A stretch of 64,000 nt of DNA, taken from NCBI RefSeq assembly GCF_012927275.1, contig NZ_JABBGG010000004.1, forward strand, positions 310,001-374,000. Reading direction: 5' to 3'. Below the pieces are notes generated by a model, which worked only from the letters and a program-made list of their open reading frames with translations, was not told where the DNA came from and made no database searches. Positions 38,713-48,090 of the stretch are shown piece after piece (positions within the stretch are counted from its first letter, which is position 1; each line of letters starts with the position of its first letter). The stretch is from Massilia polaris (GTDB taxonomy: Bacteria > Pseudomonadota > Gammaproteobacteria > Burkholderiales > Burkholderiaceae_D). Position numbers and translations under genes: made by a program.

Positions 38713-39495
38713 TTAGTTGCTGCCGATCGCTTCGCGCAGGCGGTACCATGCGAGGCCGGCCAGCTCGTAGCTTGCGTAATAGGATTTCTGTAAGGCCGAT
38801 GCGCTCGGGACGAAATCGAGCGCCATCAATGGTCCTGCGCCGTAAAACATCGTTGGCGCCGGAATGACTTGCAGGCCGCTGCGTGCAAACACGCGTTCGG
38901 CGCGCGCCATGTGCATCGCATTGGTGACCAGCAGGATGCGCCGCACCCCCCTGGCGTTGAGCATGCGCGCCGAGAAGGCGGCATTTTCCGCGGTCGTCGA
39001 CGAGGCGTCCTCGACCCACTCAACCGGCGTGCGGAAGTCTTCGCGCAGTGCGCGCGCCATGGTGCGCGCTTTCGGTTCATGTGTTCCGTCCGCCGAGCCC
39101 TGGCCGCCGGTGACCAGCAGGGGCAGGCCGGTCCGGTGCTGCAGGTGCGCGCCATAGCGCAGCCGGGCCAACGCAGTCAGGTCGGGGATATCCTTGCCGC
39201 CGTATTCGGGGGCATGCTCGAGCCGGCCGGCGGCCAGCACGACGATGGCGCCGGCGCCTTCAATCCTGGCCGGGTCGAGTGGCTGCGTCATGCGTTCCAG
39301 CGGATGCATCAGCAGGCGCGCGCCGGCATTGGTGAACAGCACCAGCAGCAAGGCAAGGGAAACGCCGGTAAGCACGCGCCCGGCGCGCCGCCTGCGACGG
39401 CCGATCAGCAAGCCGGCCGCGGCGCCAAGCAGCAGGCACACGGGCGGCAGCAGGACAACATGGGTCAGCGTGGAGACGAGCAGGTCTGTATTCAT
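38713..39495 (-). CDS. YdcF/ElyC/SanA family membrane protein (DUF218)
   Basis: 260 residues with two N-terminal membrane helices (LTHVVLLPPVCLLLGAAAGL and GVSLALLLVLFTNAGARLLM) and a DUF218 domain: [49 protein letters not shown] and ILLVTNAMHMARAERVFARS. Members such as ElyC and SanA affect peptidoglycan or lipid-carrier homeostasis. Likely cotranscribed with the downstream beta-helix protein, 9 bp away. Confidence 0.88.
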   Translation of the reverse strand: MNTDLLVSTLTHVVLLPPVCLLLGAAAGLLIGRRRRRAGRVLTGVSLALLLVLFTNAGARLLMHPLERMTQPLDPARIEGAGAIVVLAAGRLEHAPEYGGKDIPDLTALARLRYGAHLQHRTGLPLLVTGGQGSADGTHEPKARTMARALREDFRTPVEWVEDASSTTAENAAFSARMLNARGVRRILLVTNAMHMARAERVFARSGLQVIPAPTMFYGAGPLMALDFVPSASALQKSYYASYELAGLAWYRLREAIGSN

Positions 39496-39550
39496 GTTGC
39501 CATTTTAAATGGCAACGTTGTTCTCCAACAAAATCAATCGAACGGGGGCG

Positions 39551-39582
39551 AAAAAAAACCCGGGACCGTGGTCGGTCCCGGG
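39551..39582 (-). terminator. Terminator of the small exported protein gene
   Basis: CCCGGGACCG/CGGTCCCGGG perfect 10-bp stem with an 8-nt T-run on the minus strand, 5 bp past the stop codon at 39588. Confidence 0.85.
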
Positions 39583-39587
39583 TCGGT

Positions 39588-40028
39588 TCAGTTCATGGCG
39601 AAACGGAAGCTCCGCACCTCGATGCCGCTTTGCGCCACGTCACGCGAGCCGGCGGGCCGGGTGTCCATCAACAAATAGCCGGTAACCTCACCGTTCACCG
39701 GTTCCGACAGGACCACGCGATACCTCTGGTCCAGCGACACAAAATCGTAGTCCCCCACCGCAACGACTTCAGTCCGCGAGCCGTCGCCGATCTGGATGAA
39801 CTTGCGGTTAATTCTTTTCATCATGGCCATCGAATCGCCGTTCGACAGGTCGTACGTGCCTTGTAAGCTGTCAAATTCTCCGGCCCAGACCCTGCTGTAT
39901 TTGGCCGGTAGTTCAATTGTTTTGGGAGCCTCACCCGTGATGGTGACCCGTCCAAGGTCAGACGGTGTCTGCGCTGCGGCTGGCAGGGCCAGGACAGCGA
40001 GGGCTGTGGCGAATAGTAGAGATTTCAT
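39588..40028 (-). CDS. Small exported protein of unknown function
   Basis: 146 residues from the ATG at 40028 with GGAGG upstream; earlier in-frame codons are rejected. Signal peptide MKSLLFATALAVLALPAAAQ. The mature part is beta-rich (GRVTITGEAPKTIELPAKYS, YRVVLSEPVNGEVTGYLLMD) and includes a strongly polar MAMMKRINRKFIQIGDGSR. No recognised domain. Monocistronic, with its own terminator. Confidence 0.65.
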   Translation of the reverse strand: MKSLLFATALAVLALPAAAQTPSDLGRVTITGEAPKTIELPAKYSRVWAGEFDSLQGTYDLSNGDSMAMMKRINRKFIQIGDGSRTEVVAVGDYDFVSLDQRYRVVLSEPVNGEVTGYLLMDTRPAGSRDVAQSGIEVRSFRFAMN

Positions 40029-40367
40029 GACGTACCTCCGGAACCGTTGCCGGTCGGGCTGTCGTCGCTGAGGCACTCGGCGAGCGGAATGTCTGAACAT
40101 GGCAGCCGTCAGGCGCAGGTTCGATAAATGTTGTAAAAATGAGGGTGCTCGCCAGGCGGAAGGTTTTCAGACGCTCCCGTCTAATAGCACTATAGGTCGG
40201 AATTTGTACGCCGTCGAATGAGATTGCGGTCGACTGATCAAAGCAGATGATGCCGGCCCTGAAAGAGCATCCCGGTCGTTGCGCCAAGGCCGCCTGCGAT
40301 GCGCCAACTTTTTCCCGTTCGGCGTAAAGTCTCTTATCGAATTTGCAAAACAACGTCGGAGAACATG
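40029..40367. other. Divergent intergenic region, no gene seen
   Basis: About 340 bp between two divergent genes. It must hold both promoters, but I see no convincing -35/-10 pair, operator palindrome or RNA structure. Confidence 0.5.
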
Positions 40368-41243
40368 ATGAAATGGGAAGGCAACCGCCAGAGTGACAAC
40401 GTCGAAGACCGGCGCGGCAGCGGCGGCGGGGGACGGTTCGGATTCGGCGGCAAGTCGATCGGTATCGGCACCATCGTGCTGGCGCTGATTGGCTCGGCAG
40501 TATTCGGCGTCAATCCGCTGACGATGCTGGACATGCTGAGCGGAGGTTCGGGCCAGGTCGCGCCGGTGCAGCAAGGGCCGGCTACAGCGCCGCCCGCATC
40601 GGACCGCAAGGCGATGATGGTATCGACCGTGCTGGCCGATACCGAAGATACGTGGACCGAGCTGTTTCGCGCGCAGGGCGGAACCTACGTCAAGCCCAAG
40701 CTGATCCTGTTCTCGGGTGCGACGCCGACGGCGTGCGGCACCGGCCAGAGCGCCAGCGGGCCGTTCTATTGCCCAGGTGACCAGCAGGTCTACATCGACC
40801 TCAGCTTCTACGAACTGATGCAGGAACGTTTCCAGGTATCGAGCGAGTTTGCGCAGGCGTATGTGATTGCGCATGAGGTCGGCCACCATGTGCAAACCCT
40901 GACCGGCACCGCGGACAAGGTGCGCGCCGCGCAGCAGCGCATGTCGCAAGCGCAGGCAAACCAGCTGTCGGTGCGCATGGAACTGCAAGCCGATTGCTAC
41001 GCCGGCTTGTGGGCCCATCACGCCAACCGTTCGCGCGGCATCCTGGAACAGGGTGACGTCGAAGCCGCATTGCACGCGGCCAGCGCGATCGGCGATGACG
41101 CCATGCAGCGCCGCTCGCAAGGGCAGGTGGTGCCGGATTCGTTTACGCACGGCACCTCGGAGCAGCGCGCGCGCTGGTTCAAGAAAGGCATCGAGAGCGG
41201 CCAGGTCGCGGACTGCGACACGTTCGCGGCAAGGCAGCTATAA
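40368..41243 (+). CDS. Neutral zinc metallopeptidase, YpfJ family
   Basis: 291 residues from the second of two adjacent ATGs (6 nt after GGAG), giving MKWEGNRQSDNVEDRR, the conserved start. A membrane helix at ~25-45 (GIGTIVLALIGSAVFGV) is followed by the peptidase domain with IAHEVGHHVQ (HExxH) and RMELQADCYAGLWAH (third ligand region). Family members are membrane-anchored with the domain on the periplasmic side; substrates unknown. Monocistronic, convergent with the next gene. Confidence 0.92.
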   Translation: MKWEGNRQSDNVEDRRGSGGGGRFGFGGKSIGIGTIVLALIGSAVFGVNPLTMLDMLSGGSGQVAPVQQGPATAPPASDRKAMMVSTVLADTEDTWTELFRAQGGTYVKPKLILFSGATPTACGTGQSASGPFYCPGDQQVYIDLSFYELMQERFQVSSEFAQAYVIAHEVGHHVQTLTGTADKVRAAQQRMSQAQANQLSVRMELQADCYAGLWAHHANRSRGILEQGDVEAALHAASAIGDDAMQRRSQGQVVPDSFTHGTSEQRARWFKKGIESGQVADCDTFAARQL

Positions 41244-41253
41244 GCCCTGACGG

Positions 41254-41769
41254 CTAGGTTTCGACAGTCTTGTCCTCGGCTTGGGCCGCCTGCATCGCCT
41301 GCGGCTCTAGTTGCTCCGCATCGACGTTCATGCGGACGAAGGCGCCCCATGCCGCCAGGATCACGGCCGCCGCCACGCCAATCGAGGCGGCGTGCGGCAG
41401 CAGTTCGGGCTTGCCGTGGACGAACTGGAACACGGCGATCAGGCATTCGATCGACAGCGACACCACGACCACGATCAGGAAGCGCGACAGGAAACGGCGC
41501 ACGCGCGTCGGCGCACTGATGTTGGCCGAACGCTGGACTTCCTCCTCCAGCACCGTCTGTCCAAGTTCCATTGCGGCCACCGCGATGGTCAGCAGGCCGA
41601 TGCATTCAAGGATCAGGTTGAAGCGCGCCTGCACCGGCATGTCCGAGGCCGGCTGCAAGGCCTCCCACATCTCGCTGGCCGCCAGCGCGATCAGGGCGAC
41701 GGCGCAGAGAAAGAACAGCGCAACGACCAGCATGTAGCCGAACGAGAAAAGCTTCTGGATGATCTTCAC
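41254..41769 (-). CDS. Hypothetical integral membrane protein
   Basis: 171 residues with about four hydrophobic helices: SFGYMLVVALFFLCAVALIALA, NLILECIGLLTIAVAAMEL, RFLIVVVVSLSIECLIAVF and ASIGVAAAVILAAWGAFV (quoted in part). Short acidic C-terminal tail. The second and third helices carry acidic residues inside the membrane span (LECIG, MELGQ, IECLI), which might serve ion or helper interactions. No family recognised. Convergent with ypfJ-like gene. Confidence 0.65.
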   Translation of the reverse strand: MKIIQKLFSFGYMLVVALFFLCAVALIALAASEMWEALQPASDMPVQARFNLILECIGLLTIAVAAMELGQTVLEEEVQRSANISAPTRVRRFLSRFLIVVVVSLSIECLIAVFQFVHGKPELLPHAASIGVAAAVILAAWGAFVRMNVDAEQLEPQAMQAAQAEDKTVET

Positions 41770-41805
41770 GTTATCCTTTTGATTGTCGGACCCGGTCCCG
41801 CAACA

Positions 41806-42195
41806 TCATTCCTCGTGATGGTGTTTCTCGTACTCGTCGGCTTCCGCCTTGGTCTTGTGGACGATGCCGTCCGGATGCTCAGGCGGCGTGTAGAGGGTGT
41901 ACAGGCGCAGCGCTGCGGTTGTCGACGTATTGATGACATTGTGCTCGGTGCCTGCCGGGATAACGACCGCGACCCCATCCGTCAGTTGGTGCCGTTCGCC
42001 GTCGAGAATGGCAACGCCTTCTCCCTCTTCCACGCGGATGAACTGGTCATGGCCAGTGTGGTGCTCCATGCCGATTTCCTCGCCCGCTTGCAGGGTCATG
42101 ATGACCAGCTGGCTGCGCTTGGTGGTATACAGGACCTCGCGGAAGTTATCGCTCGCGAGCGTCTTTTCTTCGATGTTGATGCTGTAGCCTGACAT
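41806..42195 (-). CDS. Cupin-domain protein
   Basis: 129 residues from the ATG at 42195 (GGGAGAG upstream); a longer frame upstream is rejected. One cupin domain with motif 1 GMEHHTGHDQFIRVEEGEG (HH...H...E metal ligands) and motif 2 IPAGTEHNVINTS. A His/Glu-rich tail EKHHHEE ends it. Members act in sugar-acid or mannose metabolism or bind small ligands; nothing fixes the ligand here. Single gene. Confidence 0.88.
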   Translation of the reverse strand: MSGYSINIEEKTLASDNFREVLYTTKRSQLVIMTLQAGEEIGMEHHTGHDQFIRVEEGEGVAILDGERHQLTDGVAVVIPAGTEHNVINTSTTAALRLYTLYTPPEHPDGIVHKTKAEADEYEKHHHEE

Positions 42196-42343
42196 GCTTG
42201 CTCTCCCTGGAACGGTAAAAGTGTGGACTGTTTTATCATAATTCAAAAAAGCTCATCGAGTCGCCTGTGACCGCTCTGGTGAACGCGGCGTCCCGGCTTG
42301 GGCGAGGTGCTAAACTACGGCCTTCACCTTCAGGCCTCACTCC

Positions 42344-42883
42344 ATGACCAACAATAAAAAAGCCCCCGCCAAAAAAACCGCCGATGCGCCAGCGGGACGG
42401 CCAGAGAATCCATTCCTCGACACCGGGTTTTTCTCGCGCATGCGCGACTACACCGAACGCGATGCGGCGTTCTCCAAGGAGTTGAAAGCGATCTCCGAAC
42501 GCGGCGCCGGCAAGGACGGCGCCGACCCGCGCTACGCGCCGTCGCTCGCCGTTCTGCGCCCGGTAGTCAAGAAAGGCCTGTCGCTCGAGGACATCCTGGG
42601 ACGTATCGTGGCCGGTGTGGAATCGGGCTCGTGGGAGTCGTGGCTGGCCGCGTATGGTTTCGAGCTGCGCGGGGTGAATTATTCGAAGACAGAACCACGC
42701 AATGCGCGGCTGGCGCTGGATCTCAGCCTCGGATCGAAAGCGACGGCGGCATTTTCGAATGCCGGCATTCCGAACTGGCGCAGCCTGGCGGCGGAAGACT
42801 GCGCGCAAGTGCAGGTAGAAAAACCAACCGAAAAAACGCCGGCGAAAGCCTGGGCGATTTTCCTGCTGGACGCGCCCGACTGA
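42344..42883 (+). CDS. Hypothetical protein, Lys/Ala-rich N-terminus
   Basis: 179 residues. The first ~25 are Lys/Ala/Pro-rich (NNKKAPAKKTADAPAGRPEN) and likely disordered; the rest is predicted mixed helix with LEDILGRIVAGVESGSWESW and LAAYGFELRGVNYSKTEP. No signal peptide, no recognised family. No clear ribosome site before the ATG. Its stop codon directly abuts that of the convergent gene. Coding bias supports expression. Confidence 0.55.
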   Translation: MTNNKKAPAKKTADAPAGRPENPFLDTGFFSRMRDYTERDAAFSKELKAISERGAGKDGADPRYAPSLAVLRPVVKKGLSLEDILGRIVAGVESGSWESWLAAYGFELRGVNYSKTEPRNARLALDLSLGSKATAAFSNAGIPNWRSLAAEDCAQVQVEKPTEKTPAKAWAIFLLDAPD

Positions 42884-43594
42884 TTATTTTCCCAACAGCG
42901 CGAGCGTATGCGTCCATTCCGCATCCCACTCGTCGAGAAAATCGTGCGCCTTGAACGCTTTTCCCAGATGGGATAGCGGAACGCGATAGACATCGTTCAG
43001 GCCAAGCGCCAGCGTGACCGGATTCCAGATGGCGTTCTTTTTCGATTTTTTGGCGCTGCCCTTCACCCGCGCGCCTTCATCGCCGAATATTCCGCCGCCT
43101 CCGGCCAGCGCCTGCGCAAGATCGATCCTCACCAGCTTGCCGAAAGCGGTGAGCACCTGTTCGGCGTTGATGCCGCTGCGCGACTCCTGCGCCGTCGCTG
43201 CCTTTACTGGCTTCGGCTCGGCGTCGCGCTTGATCTGACTGGCGAGGCGCTCAATATCCTTTTTCAGGAATCGCACTTCGTCGAGCGACCGCCTGAATCC
43301 GGGCGGCGGAAGCGTGGCGACGATTTTGTAGGCGTCCTTGGTCATCGTGATCAGTACATCTTCGCTACCGGCTGCAAGCCGCTGGGTGTCGCCTTCGAAG
43401 AAAATCGGCGCTGCGTACCCGCCATTGGCGTCACCGAACAGTTCCGGATATGCGGCGTCATAATCGAGCCAGACGTATGGAGTGAGGCCATTTTCGATCA
43501 GGCGGGCCAGGGTCCAGGCCGAAGCGGTCTGCTGCTCCAGCCAGTCGCACGCTTGTGCGGTGCTTGCGCGGAAGGGAAGGTCGGTCGTCGTCAT
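42884..43594 (-). CDS. Hypothetical cytoplasmic protein
   Basis: 236 residues from the ATG at 43594; the longer frame would start within the polB promoter area and is rejected. Features include WLEQQTASAWTLARLIENGL near the N-terminus, a predicted coiled coil (FLKKDIERLASQIKRDAEPK) in the middle, and a basic GSAKKSKKNAIWNPVTLALG. No motif recognised. Divergent from polB, convergent with the preceding hypothetical gene. Confidence 0.55.
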   Translation of the reverse strand: MTTTDLPFRASTAQACDWLEQQTASAWTLARLIENGLTPYVWLDYDAAYPELFGDANGGYAAPIFFEGDTQRLAAGSEDVLITMTKDAYKIVATLPPPGFRRSLDEVRFLKKDIERLASQIKRDAEPKPVKAATAQESRSGINAEQVLTAFGKLVRIDLAQALAGGGGIFGDEGARVKGSAKKSKKNAIWNPVTLALGLNDVYRVPLSHLGKAFKAHDFLDEWDAEWTHTLALLGK

Positions 43595-43682
43595 TGTTCT
43601 TTTCCAGCTTACGAAGGTAACATTGTGCGCAGTATGAGGCATGGCGCTATAACGTTGCCACCTAATCGATTAAGGCAGGACG

Positions 43683-46013
43683 TTGGACCAATTACAGCAG
43701 GGATTTCTCTTGACCCGGCACTGGCGCGATACCGCGGCTGGCACCGAGGTCGATTTTTGGCTCGCGACCGACAACGGACCGCGCCGGGTCCGGCTTGCGC
43801 CGCATCCGTCGGTGGCGTTCATTCCGGCTGAACAGCGCGAACAGGCCGAACTGGTCTTGCGCGACGAGAAATCGTATGAATTGCGGCCGCTTTCCCTCAG
43901 CGACTTTCATCACCGTCCCGTGGTGGGCTTGTACTGCGCGCAGTACCGCCAGTTGTTAAAGCTGGCAAAGCGCCTGCGCGAATATGGCATCGACGTCTAC
44001 GAATCCGATGTAAGGCCGCCGGAACGCTACCTGATGGAGCGCTTTATCACCGCGCCCGTCTGCTTCAGCGAGCACACGCTCAAACCCGCCCCGGGATACC
44101 GGCCGAAGCTGACCCTCGCGTCGCTGGATATCGAAACCACCATGCATGGTGAGCTCTATTCGATCGCGCTTGAGGGCTGCGGCCAGCGCCAGGTCTACAT
44201 GCTCGGCCCACCGAATGGCGGCGACGAAGAACTCGACTTCGACCTTGAATACTGCGACAGCCATGCCGCGATGCTGGAGAAGCTTAACCGCTGGTTTGAA
44301 TTACACGATCCGGATGTCATCATCGGTTGGAACCTCGTGCAGTTCGACCTTCGCGTTCTTCACCGCCACGCCGAACGGAACAAGGTGCCGCTGCGATTGG
44401 GGCGCGACGGCAGCGAAATGGAATGGCGCGAGCACGGCAAGCAGCAGCATTTCTTCGCCGCGGCGGCCGGGCGCCTGATTGTCGACGGTATCGAAGCGCT
44501 AAAATCCGCCACCTGGAGTTTTTCGTCATTCAGCCTTGAGCACGTGTCGCAAACGCTGCTGGGCGAAGGCAAGTCCATCGACAATCCTTATCAGCGAATG
44601 GCGGAAATCGACCGTCGATTTGCCGAGGACAAACCAGCGCTGGCGAAGTACAACCTGAAGGACTGCGAACTCGTTACGCGCATTTTCGAGAAAACCGAGC
44701 TTCTGATCTTCCTGCTTGAACGGGCCAGCGTGACCGGACTGGCTGTAGACCGCAGCGGCGGCTCGGTGGCGGCGTTCGAGCACCTTTACATGCCGATGAT
44801 GCACAGGCAGGGTTACGTCGCGCCCAACCTCGGGGACATCGCCGGTGAAAATAGCCCGGGCGGTTATGTCATGGATTCGAAATCCGGGCTGTACGACTCG
44901 GTGCTCGTACTCGATTATAAAAGCCTGTATCCCTCGATTATCCGCACCTTCCTGATTGACCCGGCCGGACTGGTGGAGGGGATGCGCGCCGATGAAGAGG
45001 ACTCGGTAGAGGGCTTTCTCGGCGCGCGCTTTTCGCGCACCAAACACTGCCTGCCCGCGATCGTAAAACGGATCTGGGATGGACGCGACCAGGCCAAGCG
45101 CGACAAGAACAAGCCGCTGTCGCAGGCGCTGAAAATCATCATGAACGCATTTTATGGCGTGCTCGGATCGAGTGGCTGCCGCTTCTTCGACCCGCGCCTT
45201 GCGTCGTCGATCACCTTGCGCGGGCAGGAGATCATGCACCTGACCCGCAAGCTGATCGAAGATAAAGGCTACCAGGTCATTTACGGCGACACCGATTCGA
45301 CCTTCGTCTCGCTCAAGCACGCGCATTCCGATGAGCAAGCTGGCGTTATTGGCCGCGAGCTTGTGCGTCATGTGAACCAATGGCTGGTCGAACACCTGAA
45401 CGAAGCATTCGGTCTTGAAAGCGCGCTCGAACTGCAATACGAAACGCATTACCGGCGATTCCTGATGCCGACCATCCGCGGATCGGACGAAGGCAGCAAG
45501 AAGCGTTATGCGGGGCTGATCCTTCGCGCCGACGGCAGCGAGGAGATGATTTACAAGGGACTGGAAACCGTCCGCAGCGACTGGACGCCGCTTGCGCAGC
45601 AGTTCCAGCAGGCGCTGTATTTCAAGATATTCAAAGGCGAGCCTTATCAGGACTATGTGCGCGACTATGCGAACCGCACGGCGAGCGGCGAACTGGACGA
45701 GATGCTGGTGTATCGCAAGCGCTTGCGGCGGCCGCTCGGGGACTACCAGCGCAACGTGCCGCCGCATGTGCGCGCGGCGCGTATCGCTGACGAATACAAC
45801 CGGGAACAGGGGCGGCCGCTGCAGTACCAGAACGGCGGCTGGATCCGGTACGTGATTACGCTGGCGGGCCCGGAACCGCTGGAGGTGCGGCGCTCTGCGA
45901 TCGATTACGACCACTACCTGACGCGCCAGTTGCAGCCCGTGGCTGACGCCATCCTGCCATTTGTCGAGGATGATTTCTCGACGCTGACCAGCCGCCAGAA
46001 AAGCTTGTTTTGA
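43683..46013 (+). CDS. polB: DNA polymerase II (family B)
   Basis: 776 residues from a TTG start ([17 protein letters not shown] aligns with the known N-terminus; no ATG is available). Exonuclease motifs [17 protein letters not shown] and YNLKDCELV, and polymerase motifs [13 protein letters not shown] (A), [15 protein letters not shown] (B) and YGDTDSTF (C) are all intact. Pol II copies past lesions and restarts stalled forks. The upstream 90 bp contains no CTG-N10-CAG LexA site, so SOS control is not evident. A TTG start implies modest translation. Confidence 0.96.
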   Translation: MDQLQQGFLLTRHWRDTAAGTEVDFWLATDNGPRRVRLAPHPSVAFIPAEQREQAELVLRDEKSYELRPLSLSDFHHRPVVGLYCAQYRQLLKLAKRLREYGIDVYESDVRPPERYLMERFITAPVCFSEHTLKPAPGYRPKLTLASLDIETTMHGELYSIALEGCGQRQVYMLGPPNGGDEELDFDLEYCDSHAAMLEKLNRWFELHDPDVIIGWNLVQFDLRVLHRHAERNKVPLRLGRDGSEMEWREHGKQQHFFAAAAGRLIVDGIEALKSATWSFSSFSLEHVSQTLLGEGKSIDNPYQRMAEIDRRFAEDKPALAKYNLKDCELVTRIFEKTELLIFLLERASVTGLAVDRSGGSVAAFEHLYMPMMHRQGYVAPNLGDIAGENSPGGYVMDSKSGLYDSVLVLDYKSLYPSIIRTFLIDPAGLVEGMRADEEDSVEGFLGARFSRTKHCLPAIVKRIWDGRDQAKRDKNKPLSQALKIIMNAFYGVLGSSGCRFFDPRLASSITLRGQEIMHLTRKLIEDKGYQVIYGDTDSTFVSLKHAHSDEQAGVIGRELVRHVNQWLVEHLNEAFGLESALELQYETHYRRFLMPTIRGSDEGSKKRYAGLILRADGSEEMIYKGLETVRSDWTPLAQQFQQALYFKIFKGEPYQDYVRDYANRTASGELDEMLVYRKRLRRPLGDYQRNVPPHVRAARIADEYNREQGRPLQYQNGGWIRYVITLAGPEPLEVRRSAIDYDHYLTRQLQPVADAILPFVEDDFSTLTSRQKSLF

Positions 46014-46080
46014 AGGCGTCGTCTACTTTTGAAGACGGCCGCGATGGTATTCTGCGGGCTCACAGGCTTCCGGAATATCC

Positions 46081-46335
46081 ATGGCCATCAAGCTAAGTAA
46101 AGACACTGAAGAACGCTTGCTCACGTCGCTGCAGCGCTACTGCTCCGACAACTTCGACGAAGAAATCGGCAACCTGAAAGCGCAGATGCTGCTTGATTTC
46201 TGCCTGCGTGAAATTGGACCGTCGATTTACAACCAGGCGGTGCAGGATGCGCAAAAGGTCATGCTGGAAAAGGTCACGGAGCTGGAGACCAATTGCTATG
46301 AGACGGAATTCGCGTACTGGCAAAAGAAGCGGTGA
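46081..46335 (+). CDS. DUF2164 family protein
   Basis: 84 residues. MAIKLSKDTEERLLTSLQRY, then NFDEEIGNLKAQMLLDFCLREIG (partly quoted) and IYNQAVQDAQ match the DUF2164 pattern, a small cytoplasmic family of unknown function. 67 bp after polB, same strand, possibly cotranscribed. No ligand or catalytic residues known. Confidence 0.85.
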   Translation: MAIKLSKDTEERLLTSLQRYCSDNFDEEIGNLKAQMLLDFCLREIGPSIYNQAVQDAQKVMLEKVTELETNCYETEFAYWQKKR

Positions 46336-46338
46336 TAT

Positions 46339-46812
46339 TTACGACCTCGTTTCGGATTTCGGTCGACCATAAATCCTGAAGCGTCGATGAAATGCAAACG
46401 GGCGGCTTACACCTTTCGGGTCTGCGATAAACGGAAGCGCAAGCTCGTCCCTGTTAAGTAGCTCGAGCGTCCAAGTGGTGTCGCCAAAGAACGCGAAATG
46501 GAGCATGCTGGGCGGCGCCAGTTCGAGGTGATCGAATGAACCAGTCGAGTACATCGCGCCGAGCGTCGCCGAGTCGATCAGATTCAGGCGCGAGTCAAGG
46601 AGGTAGATTCGCAACGTCTCTTCGTTCGGAATGTCGTCCGTAACAAACGCCAGATAGCACTCGCCCCATCTGACCGTGGCCTCAAGAATTGCACCAGCAA
46701 TCAACTTCCCCATCGGTTCGCCATGAATGAGGATCTCACTTTGAGGCATAGTCCGATCCGTAAATGGCCGGGCCACCTTTAGTGAGAATTCCGAGGGCGA
46801 TATTAATTTCAT
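46339..46812 (-). CDS. Putative partner (immunity-like) of the glycine-zipper protein
   Basis: 157 residues from the ATG at 46812, 5 bp after the stop of the upstream gene; earlier codons overlap that gene and are rejected. Mixed alpha/beta soluble protein with no signal peptide (KLISPSEFSLKVARPF, GECYLAFVTDDIPNEETLRI, FFGDTTWTLELLNRDELAL). No family recognised. Size, lack of motifs and tight linkage behind a toxin-like gene fit an immunity protein, by context only. Base composition is noticeably less GC-rich than flanking genes, suggesting acquisition. Confidence 0.5.
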   Translation of the reverse strand: MKLISPSEFSLKVARPFTDRTMPQSEILIHGEPMGKLIAGAILEATVRWGECYLAFVTDDIPNEETLRIYLLDSRLNLIDSATLGAMYSTGSFDHLELAPPSMLHFAFFGDTTWTLELLNRDELALPFIADPKGVSRPFAFHRRFRIYGRPKSETRS

Positions 46813-46817
46813 CGGCT

Positions 46818-47525
46818 TTACCAGAATGACGTGATTCCGAAGGCAGCCAGGGCCCCGCCGGCGAATGCGCCAACTGTAACGCAGACTGGGGCACCCGGCC
46901 CGCATGCTAGGCCTGCCATGGCGCCGCCTGCTATTCCGCCTGCGATACCGGCCCCGGTTGTCATTATTTCCCTTCGCGTCGCCGCCACCTTGTCTTCAGA
47001 GGTGACAATGTCGTACACAGAAAGCGCGAGCGAGAGACCGAGCACACATCTTCCGACGAACGAGATCCGCGACATGGCATTCGTGACGGCCACGTTTGAT
47101 TTGGCTGCGGAGGATACAACGGAAGCGTAGATTGCGTTTTTCTGTGAAACGGAAAGCATAGGAAATGAGGCCGCTTTACCGTGAGCTCGCGTAGTTTTCT
47201 TTGCAATGATTTCGTTGAGCGTTGTACCGTTTGTCTTCAACCGTTGTGCCATTGCTCGGCCGACGGGCGTGCTGCGCCCTCTGACAACATCCATGACCAG
47301 ATTGCGGGTCTCTTGTGCCTGCTGCGCCGCTTGCGCCCAGGTTATCCGGTTGCGCGTCGCCTGATCGCGAAGTTTATCCGCCATTCGTTTGATTTCCCGA
47401 GTGTAGGTGAGGCGGGCTGAGGAATCTATGGTGAGATGTGCACCTCTGTTCGCTGCCTGTGCTTCGATCGAGTCGATCATGTTTTCAAAGGCGGTGCGGT
47501 CTGCTGGTTTGCTCGCGACTTGCAT
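46818..47525 (-). CDS. Glycine-zipper, toxin-like protein
   Basis: 235 residues; GGAGAG precedes the ATG. The first ~125 residues are polar and helical with many Arg/Thr. From ~150 there is a hydrophobic helix RCVLGLSLALSVYDIVTS, then a Gly-zipper hairpin (GAGIAGGIAGGAMAGLACGP and VTVGAFAGGALAAFG) ending in FW. The arrangement 'LG..LSxYDI ... Gly-zipper pair' recurs in polymorphic, contact-dependent and type VI effector-like proteins that insert into membranes. No signal peptide, PAAR or VgrG is linked. Function is inferred from architecture and from the small downstream partner. Confidence 0.5.
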   Translation of the reverse strand: MQVASKPADRTAFENMIDSIEAQAANRGAHLTIDSSARLTYTREIKRMADKLRDQATRNRITWAQAAQQAQETRNLVMDVVRGRSTPVGRAMAQRLKTNGTTLNEIIAKKTTRAHGKAASFPMLSVSQKNAIYASVVSSAAKSNVAVTNAMSRISFVGRCVLGLSLALSVYDIVTSEDKVAATRREIMTTGAGIAGGIAGGAMAGLACGPGAPVCVTVGAFAGGALAAFGITSFW

Positions 47526-47692
47526 GGTAGCTCTCCTTCAGATCAAAAAGAGAAGCATACGGAGTCGGCTCGGCGGCAAGTTGTGGGATGTCAATTTTTT
47601 TTGGATTCGGTTGCGGCTCAATCGGGGTTAGACCCCCAAAGGACAAATCGTGGTCTGGCCCTCGCACGGTGCCTGGCTGAAACCTCTGCAGA

Positions 47693-47846
47693 TTAAGGAT
47701 ATCGCAGACGCGAATGCAGTATGGATACGATTTCAATCGCAGTTACAGTGACGCGGTACGCGAAGATGTAATTAGGGTTGGCGACGAGTTCGCGCGTGCC
47801 TGCTACGCGTTCAGGTCGGTACAGATAGGGATGATGAGGTAGTTGA
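47693..47846 (-). pseudogene. ParE/RelE-type toxin fragment (3' half)
   Basis: On the minus strand one frame reads QLPHHPYLYRPERVAGTREL, then VANPNYIFAYRVTVTAIEIV and SILHSRLRYP, stop. This matches the C-terminal half of the intact toxin at 51088-51363 (QLPHHPYLYRLGRVSGTREL ... SILHSRQQYP). The N-terminal half is absent: it is joined to a tRNA-Lys fragment. Not functional. Confidence 0.85.
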
Positions 47847-47848
47847 GA

Positions 47849-47873
47849 AACCTGCGACCAACGGATTAAAAGT
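47849..47873 (-). repeat. tRNA-Lys fragment (att-like scar 1)
   Basis: 25 bp identical to 52390-52414, the anticodon-loop to T-arm part of the complete tRNA-Lys. It breaks off at the anticodon loop on one side and runs into a toxin-gene fragment on the other. Confidence 0.8.
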
Positions 47874-48090
47874 GCGTTGCAAAAGACAATTCGAGGTTGT
47901 GCGTATCAAAAACAACCGCGAAATCAGCTGTCATTCCGACAGAATCGTCTAAAAAACAGCCCTATAAATTACATGGTGTAACTATTGAATATCGTTTACT
48001 GGTATTTATCCCCCGCACCGTCAGGCGTACAGTGGCTTCACCCGATCAGCAAACGATCGGACTTCACCAACAAACTTAACGGAGTTCATT

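Larger units (their letters stand above)
47526..48090. other. Gene-poor stretch with remnants
   Basis: Apart from the toxin fragment and the tRNA fragment listed separately, I find no gene. Base composition is lower in GC than the flanks. The end nearest 47525 carries the glycine-zipper gene's promoter; the end near 48090 must carry that of the SDR gene. Confidence 0.6.

Noticed and set aside
43595..43682. LexA box in front of polB
   Set aside because: No CTG-N10-CAG or near match in the intergenic region.
47485..47736. 83-codon minus-strand frame beginning MKSYPYCIRV
   Set aside because: It runs out of frame through the toxin fragment and into the promoter of the glycine-zipper gene; no ribosome site.
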